DNA from: Ferrovibrio sp964218355
GTDB taxonomy: Bacteria; Pseudomonadota; Alphaproteobacteria; Ferrovibrionales; Ferrovibrionaceae
NCBI RefSeq assembly: GCF_964218355.1
Contig: NZ_CAXPMC010000020.1
Span: forward strand, 62,001 to 126,000
DNA: 64,000 nt
Reading direction: 5' to 3'
This document shows, piece by piece, positions 58,513-64,000 of this stretch. Numbering within the stretch: the first letter of the stretch is position 1; each line of letters opens with the position of its first letter. The notes below the pieces were generated by a model. The model was not told the origin of the DNA. It saw only the letters and a program-made list of their open reading frames with translations, and searched no databases. The translations under genes and the position numbers were made by a program.

Positions 58513-59751
58513 TCAGGCAGGCTGCGGCTGCGATCTGCGGCGGATCGCAACGGCCGTCAGCGTGGTCAGCGCCAGCATGGCGGCGACGAACCACAGCACC
58601 TTGCTGGCACCGCCATGGTCGAGCAGCAGGCCGATCACCAGCGGTGCCAGGGCCGAGCCGGCATCAAGGCCGGAATAGACGAAGCCGAAGACGCGGCCGG
58701 AGGCACCCTTGGGCGCGGCGCCACGCACGATCAGGTCGCGCGACGGCGTGGTCAGGCCCTGCAGGAAGCCTGCACCCACCACCACGGCCACCAGCATGGC
58801 TGCCGGCAGGTCGAGATTGGCCACCACCAGCATCAGGGCGGCAGCACCCAGCAGGCCGCCGATCACGATGGTTTCCAGCCGCACGCCGAGATCGGCGATC
58901 CAGCCGCCGACCATCACGCCCGCCGAAGCCCCCAGCAGGAAGCCGGTCAGTGCCGTGGTCGCCACGGTCAGCGGCGTCTCATAGAGGGCTGCCAGCGTGG
59001 CGGGCAGGAAATTCTGCGTGCCGATCAGGGCAAAGGACAGCAGCAGGAAATACAGGAAGCACATCACCACCGGCAGGCTGAGCAGGGGGCCGAGGGCTTC
59101 GGTCTTGGCACCGGACTTGACGGCGGCACGGCGGGCGGCGCCGGCATCTTCCTTCAGCAGGTCGCGGTTCAGCAGCAGGGTGGCGAGGATCGCATAGCCG
59201 ACCAGGGCGGCGATCACCGGTGCCGCGCGCCAGCCGAACAGCGCGGCACCGCCGGCCATCAGCACCGGCGCCAGTGCCCAGCCGAGATTGCCGCCCAGCG
59301 TGTGGGTGCCGAAGGCGCGGCCGAGCCGCTTCTGGTCGACCGAGGCGTTCAGGATCGAGAAATCGGCCGGATGGAACACGCAGTTGCCGATGCCGGCGAC
59401 GATCGCCACCGGCACCAGCATCCAGTAGGAGGGCACCAGGCCGTAGAGCAGGATGGCGGTGCAGAAGATCGCCAGCCCGCCGATCAGCACATTGCGGGCG
59501 CCGATGCGGTCGACCAGGAATCCGGCCGGGGTCTGCAGCACGCCGGAGGTGACGTAGAACAGCGTCATCACCAGACCGAGTTCGGTATAGCTGACGGCGA
59601 ATTCGGTCTTCAGATACGGGAACAGCGGCGGCAGCACCAGCTGGAAGAAATGGCTGCAGCCATGGGCGACGCCGATCAGCGCCATCACCTTGAGGTCGCG
59701 GTTGGGAAGCGAGGAGGCGGGCTGGCCCGCGGGAAGGGCGAGATCGGTCAT
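58513..59751 (-). CDS. MFS transporter (412 aa)
   Basis: Twelve predicted transmembrane helices in two six-helix bundles. The conserved loop between helices two and three reads GFLVDRIGARNVLIGG, and the loop of the second half reads GWIADLGVRLETI. The substrate is unknown; related proteins export drugs or import organic acids. The start at 59751 (MTDLALPAG) is favoured by an AGG element; a GTG 57 bases further upstream is possible. It is convergent with the hydrolase, with no gap. Confidence 0.85.
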   Translation of the reverse strand: MTDLALPAGQPASSLPNRDLKVMALIGVAHGCSHFFQLVLPPLFPYLKTEFAVSYTELGLVMTLFYVTSGVLQTPAGFLVDRIGARNVLIGGLAIFCTAILLYGLVPSYWMLVPVAIVAGIGNCVFHPADFSILNASVDQKRLGRAFGTHTLGGNLGWALAPVLMAGGAALFGWRAAPVIAALVGYAILATLLLNRDLLKEDAGAARRAAVKSGAKTEALGPLLSLPVVMCFLYFLLLSFALIGTQNFLPATLAALYETPLTVATTALTGFLLGASAGVMVGGWIADLGVRLETIVIGGLLGAAALMLVVANLDLPAAMLVAVVVGAGFLQGLTTPSRDLIVRGAAPKGASGRVFGFVYSGLDAGSALAPLVIGLLLDHGGASKVLWFVAAMLALTTLTAVAIRRRSQPQPA

Positions 59752-59910
59752 TTGCGGCCTGCGAGACGACGGTGTGGAGACTGGGGCGCGGTCGGGTGGC
59801 GTTTCCACCGGCTGTATCCGCCGGTTGCCGCGACTCTAGCAGATTGTTCATATACGGCCAGCGGAAAGTAACCGCCCGGTTCGGCGCTGCAGCAGGCTGG
59901 TGCCGGTGCA

Positions 59911-59941
59911 ATAAAAAGCGCGGGGCACCAGGCCCCGCGCT
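59911..59941 (-). terminator. Rho-independent terminator for the minus-strand binding-protein gene
   Basis: Read on the minus strand, AGCGCGGGGC and GCCCCGCGCT form a ten-base stem with a five-base loop, followed by TTTTTAT. It lies 28 bases after the stop of the substrate-binding gene at 59969 and ends that transcript. Confidence 0.85.
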
Positions 59942-59968
59942 GCGGTTTGCGGTGGGAAAGCGACCGGC

Positions 59969-60982
59969 TTACTTCGGCATCTTCACGCTCTTGTCGAGAA
60001 AGTCGTTGGTGTAGGATTTCGCAATATCGAAATCCTTCTCCATGCCGAAATAGGTCTTCACCAGATCGTAGTCGCCGGCCAGCCGCTTGCCGTCGAAGGC
60101 GCCAAGGGCGACGCCGGTGGTGGTCGGGTCGGTCATCAGCTCCTTGATGCGGTTCCACTGGTCGCGCTGGTTCGCCTCGTCGAGGCCGCTGACGCTGGCC
60201 ATCAGTGCCTTCAGGCAGGGCGAGACATCGGCGACGCAGGCGGCAAACGCCTTCTGCGACACCTTGACGAACTTGGCCACCGTGTCGCGGTTCTTGGCGA
60301 GGTAGTCGCCGTTGACGATCACCGAGTTGCCGTAGAGGTTCAGGCCGATGTTGCGCCAGGCGAGGAAACCGAGGTCCTTGCCGAATTCGCGCACCTTCAG
60401 GTCATGCTCGTTGTAGAAGTCGCTGGTGATGTCGATCGCCTTGCTTTTCAGCGAGGCGAGCTTGGCCTGGGGGCTGACATTCACGAAGCTGACGGAATCG
60501 GCCGGGATGCCGACCGCCTTGGCGAAGGCCGGCCACATCACGCGCGAGGCATCGCCCGGCGGGTTGCCCAGCTTGTGGCCGGGGAAATCCTTGGGGCCCT
60601 TGATGCCCGAGGAATTCAGCCAGTAGAAACCCTGCGGCGAATTGGCATAGACGGTCATCACGGCGACGATGTCGGCGCCTTTGCTCTTGGCGACCAGGGC
60701 CGTGGCCATGTCGGCGACGGCAAATTCGGTGTTGCCGGCGCCGATGCGCTGGGCCGAGACGCCGGAGCCGCGGCCGGCCTCGATGCTGACATCCAGCCCT
60801 TCCTTCTCGTACCAGCCCTGGGCCTTGGCATAGTAGTAGGGCGAGTGATCGGCAGTCGGCACCCAGTTCAGCAGCAGGTTGGCCTTCTCGGCGGCATGGC
60901 CGGCGGTCGGGACCAGTACCGCGGCAACGGCCCCGCTGACGGCTCCGGCAACGGCGGTGGCAAGGAAACGGCGAAATGTCAT
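59969..60982 (-). CDS. ABC transporter substrate-binding protein, NitT/TauT family (337 aa)
   Basis: A signal peptide (FRRFLATAVAGAVSGAVAAVLVPTAGHA) precedes a NMT1-like receptor: LLLNWVPTADHSPYYYAKAQGWYEKEGLDV is the family opening, and GAGNTEFAVADM and PPGDASR follow. It binds a small organic ligand and serves the permease at 61945. GAGGGGG lies six bases before the ATG at 60982. It is divergent from tetR and shares the operator at 61142. Confidence 0.92.
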   Translation of the reverse strand: MTFRRFLATAVAGAVSGAVAAVLVPTAGHAAEKANLLLNWVPTADHSPYYYAKAQGWYEKEGLDVSIEAGRGSGVSAQRIGAGNTEFAVADMATALVAKSKGADIVAVMTVYANSPQGFYWLNSSGIKGPKDFPGHKLGNPPGDASRVMWPAFAKAVGIPADSVSFVNVSPQAKLASLKSKAIDITSDFYNEHDLKVREFGKDLGFLAWRNIGLNLYGNSVIVNGDYLAKNRDTVAKFVKVSQKAFAACVADVSPCLKALMASVSGLDEANQRDQWNRIKELMTDPTTTGVALGAFDGKRLAGDYDLVKTYFGMEKDFDIAKSYTNDFLDKSVKMPK

Positions 60983-61141
60983 GATGACCCCCTCGTGGCT
61001 GATTCGCCGGCCGCCTCCGGAAGTCCGTGTCCTGAGCAGGACCGGCGGTCTCCGGGCGGCGGGAACCGGCAGCATCCCGCCGCGGGCCCCGTGGGACCCT
61101 GCGGTGCAAACTGTAGCCAGCCCGTCATCGTGGTTCAATAA

Positions 61142-61165
61142 ATAATCAACCAGTTGGATGATTGG
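61142..61165. promoter_or_regulatory. TetR-type operator copy 1 (divergent promoter)
   Basis: ATAATCAA-CCAGTTGG-ATGATTGG is an imperfect palindrome that matches the copy at 61863-61886 in 20 of 24 positions or better. It lies 27 bases before the TetR start and 160 bases before the divergent binding-protein start, so it can control both. Confidence 0.7.
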
Positions 61166-61192
61166 TTGCCGAGTGCTAAGGAAGAGGAACTG

Positions 61193-61861
61193 ATGTCCGA
61201 GACCACCAGCCGGGGACGGGAAGAGCCCACAGAACGCCGCCGCGACCCGGTTGCCACCCGGGCAGCCCTGCTGCGGGCCGCGGTGGCGGATTTCGCTGCC
61301 CGCGGCTTTGCCGGGGCCCGGATCGACGAGATCGCCCAGAAGGCGGGGGTCAACAAGCAGCTCGTCTATCATTACTTCGGCAGCAAGGACGAGCTGTACC
61401 GGGCGGCGCTGGAGGCGGTCTATGCCGAGATCCGCGCGCGCGAGAAGGCGCTGCAGCTGGGCGACCTGCCGCCGGTGGCGGCGATGGAGCGGCTGGTCGG
61501 CTTTTCCTTCGACTACCTGGCCGAACACCCCGAATTCATCGCCCTGCTGAACGACGAGAACCGGCAGGAGGCCCGCCATGTCCGCGGCTCCGAGCGGCTG
61601 GAGGAGATGCATTCGCCACTGGTGGCGCTGATGCAGGAAACCCTCGAGCGGGGCGCCGCCGCAGGGGTGTTCCGCCGCGATCTCGATCCGGTGCAGATGT
61701 ATATCTCGATCGCCGGCCTGTCGTATTTCTTCTTTTCCAACAACCGCACCCTGTCGGCGATTTTCGGTCGGTCCCTCGACCGCCCCAAGGCGGTCTCCGA
61801 ATACCGGCGCCATGTGGTGCGCTTTGCCCTGGCCGCCCTGCGGCCGGAGGCTGCCGACTGA
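61193..61861 (+). CDS. TetR-family regulator (222 aa)
   Basis: The N-terminal helix-turn-helix reads LRAAVADFAARGFAGARIDEIAQKAGVNKQLVYHYFGSKDELY, the canonical TetR recognition motif. The C-terminal ligand domain is helical and includes RSLDRPKAV. GGAAGAGGA precedes the ATG at 61193. With two matching palindromes flanking the gene it is probably an autoregulated repressor of the ABC transporter genes on both sides. The inducer is unknown. Confidence 0.93.
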   Translation: MSETTSRGREEPTERRRDPVATRAALLRAAVADFAARGFAGARIDEIAQKAGVNKQLVYHYFGSKDELYRAALEAVYAEIRAREKALQLGDLPPVAAMERLVGFSFDYLAEHPEFIALLNDENRQEARHVRGSERLEEMHSPLVALMQETLERGAAAGVFRRDLDPVQMYISIAGLSYFFFSNNRTLSAIFGRSLDRPKAVSEYRRHVVRFALAALRPEAAD

Positions 61862-61862
61862 A

Positions 61863-61886
61863 ATAATCAAACAGTTGGTTGATTAT
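61863..61886. promoter_or_regulatory. TetR-type operator copy 2 (before the permease)
   Basis: ATAATCAA-ACAGTTGG-TTGATTAT is a near-perfect palindrome: the eight-base outer arms are exact complements. It starts two bases after the tetR stop and lies about 60 bases before the permease start, so the permease operon has its own controlled promoter. Confidence 0.75.
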
Positions 61887-61944
61887 GGTCCGGCCCGGGG
61901 CTAGACTGGCTCCAGTCATCCGGGCCGCACCGACGGGAGGGGGC

Positions 61945-62769
61945 ATGGCGTCAGGCGACACAGCGGCCGCGGCCGCAAGCGAGACCGCTGCCGGAACCGC
62001 AGCCGAGAGCGGCGGCCGCTACCTGCGCTGGCTGGCCATTGCCGCCGTGCATGTGGCCGCGGTCATCCTGTGGGAAATCCTCGTGCGGCTGACCGGCCTG
62101 CCGGCCTTCATCCTGCCGGCGCCCAGCGTGATCTTCGCCACACTCGCCAAGGCCAATTACGGCTGGCTGGACAATACCTGGGTCACCGGGCTGGAGATTT
62201 TCGGCGGCTATGTGCTGGCGCTGGTCTCCGGCGTGCTGCTGGCCCTGATGTTCACCTGGTCGCGGCTGCTGACACTGGCGATCTTTCCGCTGTTCGTCAC
62301 CCTGAACATGATCCCCAAGGTGGCGCTGGGGCCGCTGATCATCGTCTGGTTCTCCTACGGCATCAGCACCAACATCCTGATCACCCTCAGCCTCTGCTTC
62401 TTTCCGATCCTGCTGACCACCGTGCGCGGCCTGAAGGAGGTCGAGCCCGACCTGCTGGATCTGGTGCGCTCGCTGAAGGGGTCGCGCTGGCAGACCTTCA
62501 TCTACATCCAGCTGCCCGGTGCGCTGCCCTATGTGTTCTCGGGTATGAAGGTGGCGGCGATCCTTGCCGTCGCCGGCGCCGTGGTGGGCGAGTTCATCGC
62601 GTCGGACCGCGGCCTTGCCTACCTGATGATCCAGGTGCAGGCGGCGCTGGATACCCCGGCCATGTTCATGGCCGTCATTCTCATCACCCTGCTTGGCATC
62701 CTGCTCTATCTGCTGGTGCTGGTGCTCGAGCATCTGCTGATCCGCAAGGATGCGAGGATTGCGTCATGA
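61945..62769 (+). CDS. ABC transporter permease, NitT/TauT type (274 aa)
   Basis: Six transmembrane helices of the BPD_transp_1 family: VHVAAVILWEILVRLTGLPAFI opens the first, and the EAA-type ATPase-docking loop is at LVRSLKGSRWQTFIYIQLPGALPYV. The first 28 residues are Ala/Gly-rich and cytoplasmic. GGGAGGGGG precedes the ATG. No ATPase gene is in the window after it, so the ATPase must be elsewhere or downstream of the right edge. Confidence 0.92.
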   Translation: MASGDTAAAAASETAAGTAAESGGRYLRWLAIAAVHVAAVILWEILVRLTGLPAFILPAPSVIFATLAKANYGWLDNTWVTGLEIFGGYVLALVSGVLLALMFTWSRLLTLAIFPLFVTLNMIPKVALGPLIIVWFSYGISTNILITLSLCFFPILLTTVRGLKEVEPDLLDLVRSLKGSRWQTFIYIQLPGALPYVFSGMKVAAILAVAGAVVGEFIASDRGLAYLMIQVQAALDTPAMFMAVILITLLGILLYLLVLVLEHLLIRKDARIAS

Positions 62770-63821
62770 CTGCGTCGAAAGAATTGTGGCTGGATGACAG
62801 CCCGCTGCCGGACGGCTTTGCGGACGAGGCGGCACTGGAGGAATTCATGACCCGGCCGAGCCGGGCGCTGGCCGCCGATCTCGAAGCGACCGAGGGCGAC
62901 ATCATGATCCTCGGCGTCGGCGGCAAGATGGGGCCGACCATGGCGCGGCTGGCCAAGCGTGCCGCACCGAACAAGCGCGTGATCGGCGTCGCCCGCTTCA
63001 GCGAGAAGGGCTTGAAGGAAGGTCTGGAGAGCCATGGCATCGAGACCATCGCCGCCGACCTGATGGATCGCGGTGCACTGGCGAAGCTGCCGGGCGCGCG
63101 CAACATCGTTTTCATGGCTGGCCGCAAGTTCGGCGCCAGCGGCAACCAGGCGCTGACCTGGGCCATGAATGCCCATGTGCCGGCCCTGGTGGCCGAACGC
63201 TTCCACGCGTCGCGTATCGTCGCTTTCTCCACCGGCTGCGTCTATCCCTTCGTGCCGGTCGCCAGCCAGGGCGCCACCGAGCAGACCCTGCCCGAGCCGC
63301 CGGGCGAATACGCCATGTCCTGCATTGGCCGCGAGCGCATGTTCGAGCATTTCTCGCAGGTGCATGGCACACCGGGCCGCCTGTTCCGCCTGAACTATTC
63401 CATCGACCTGCGCTATGGCGTGCTGCACGATGTGGCGCAGCTGGTGATGCGCGGCGAGCCGGTGGATGTCACCATGGGCCATGTCAACGTGATCTGGCAG
63501 GGCGATGCCAATGCCCAGGCCCTGCGCTGCCTGAAGGCGGCGACGGTGCCGACCTCGCCGCTGAACGTGACCGGGCCGGAAACCATCGCGGTGCGCTGGC
63601 TGGCCGAGAGTTTCGGCCGGCGTTTCGGCAAGACGCCGCAGATCACCGGCACCGAAGCGCCGGAAGCCTGGCTCAACAATGCCGCGGAGGCCGCGCGGCT
63701 GTTCGGTTATCCGCGCATCCCGCTGGCGGCCATGCTCGACTGGGTGGCCGACTGGGTGGCCCGCAGCGGCCGCAGCCTCGGCAAGCCGACCCATTTCGAA
63801 GTGCGCGACGGCGCCTACTGA
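62766..63821 (+). CDS. NAD-dependent epimerase/dehydratase-type protein (351 aa)
   Basis: An extended-SDR Rossmann domain. The nucleotide loop is at IMILGVGGKMGPTM (about 46-59), where the third Gly is present but spacing is altered. FMAGRKFG and VAFSTGCVYPF follow, and the usual YxxxK motif is not obvious (EYAMSCIGRERM holds a Tyr but Cys and Gly around it). Activity may thus differ from the family. The ATG overlaps the permease stop, so it is coupled to the transporter and may modify the imported ligand. Confidence 0.82.
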   Translation: MTASKELWLDDSPLPDGFADEAALEEFMTRPSRALAADLEATEGDIMILGVGGKMGPTMARLAKRAAPNKRVIGVARFSEKGLKEGLESHGIETIAADLMDRGALAKLPGARNIVFMAGRKFGASGNQALTWAMNAHVPALVAERFHASRIVAFSTGCVYPFVPVASQGATEQTLPEPPGEYAMSCIGRERMFEHFSQVHGTPGRLFRLNYSIDLRYGVLHDVAQLVMRGEPVDVTMGHVNVIWQGDANAQALRCLKAATVPTSPLNVTGPETIAVRWLAESFGRRFGKTPQITGTEAPEAWLNNAAEAARLFGYPRIPLAAMLDWVADWVARSGRSLGKPTHFEVRDGAY

Positions 63822-63826
63822 CCGCG

Positions 63827-64000
63827 ATGGATGCCGTGCTGGACATTGACCACCTGACCGAAGCCGACCTGCCGGGCATGCTGGCCCTGTCGGCCGAGGC
63901 CGGCTGGAACCAGACGGCGGACGACTGGCGGCTGTTTCTCGATCTCGGCCGGGTGGTCGGCATCCGCGACGGCGACGGCCGGCCGGTGGCCTCGGCAGCG
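63827..64000 (+). CDS. GNAT-type acetyltransferase, N-terminus (partial)
   Basis: Fifty-eight codons run off the right edge. The opening (LTEADLPGMLALSAEAGWNQT, then LDLGRVVGIRDGDGRPVASAA) matches the first helices and beta strand of GNAT acetyltransferases. It follows the epimerase-like gene by five bases and belongs to the same operon. The acceptor cannot be determined. Confidence 0.7.
   Translation, partial: MDAVLDIDHLTEADLPGMLALSAEAGWNQTADDWRLFLDLGRVVGIRDGDGRPVASAA

Noticed and set aside
62070..62765. Fusion of the epimerase-like protein with an upstream Arg/His-rich region.
   Set aside because: The open frame upstream of 62766 is out-of-frame read-through of the permease gene. The ATGA overlap marks the real start.

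Overview
The window is a GC-rich chromosomal segment of an alphaproteobacterium. The lineage call rests on a popZ gene with the N-terminal MEEILASIRRII-type motif, on the gene order Pcm-like / rhodanese / TolC-like / popZ / valS, on the block aminotransferase / hom / glpX / recJ, and on a class I PHA synthase. A Rhodospirillales-like lineage is plausible but not proven here. Genes are dense, often overlap by ATGA, and leave long shadow ORFs on the opposite strand. There is no IS element, integrase, CRISPR array or rRNA. Two tRNA genes are present: Glu(UUC) and Cys(GCA).

Layout. Positions 1-6430 hold small envelope proteins, an SDR, YchJ, a two-domain muconolactone-isomerase-like protein, a palindromic intergenic element, phaC and an OmpA-type lipoprotein. 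Positions 6520-11894 are a housekeeping block (class I aminotransferase, hom, glpX, recJ). Positions 11905-18497 hold a DMT exporter, a cupin, tRNA-Glu and a NitT/TauT-type ABC import operon (ATPase, permease, amidohydrolase, binding protein) closed by a strong terminator. Positions about 18550-22320 are a visibly AT-richer insertion with a compact four-gene operon: a duplicated zinc-ribbon protein, a small PUA/Nmad-like protein, an HTH-ImmA/IrrE metalloprotease and a PIN-domain protein. This is the best candidate for an undescribed system. Positions 22326-26606 hold an AraC regulator divergent from a cupin dioxygenase-like gene, a 10-bp-period repeat array, arfB, an LpxR-like protein and a PAS protein.

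Positions 26688-34010 form an arylpyruvate-related locus: iorB and iorA on the minus strand, divergent from a complete TRAP transporter and a MarR regulator. Positions 34172-37089 are a DsbD/ScsB-like electron conduit with a redoxin. Positions 37094-39291 hold a DUF1194 protein, a VOC protein and purU. Positions 39311-42440 contain a pseudo-receiver (Glu in place of the phosphoacceptor Asp), two unknown proteins and a degenerate EAL protein, perhaps a non-catalytic signalling set. Positions 42622-47504 are an accessory operon for a molybdenum hydroxylase (MoxR/CoxD, CoxE, two XdhC/CoxI-type proteins, a MoeA-MobA-type fusion) without the enzyme itself.

Positions 48972-55572 are the Pcm-like / rhodanese / TolC / popZ / valS / deaminase block. 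Positions 55576-59751 hold an M19 dipeptidase with an internal Tat-like signal, an NTF2-like protein, a 46-residue lipoprotein, an alpha/beta hydrolase and an MFS permease. Positions 59969-64000 are a TetR-controlled locus (ABC binding protein, TetR, ABC permease, NAD-dependent epimerase-like protein, partial GNAT) with two matching operator palindromes. Recurrent themes are nutrient import coupled to catabolism of organic or amino acids, storage-polymer synthesis and envelope maintenance.
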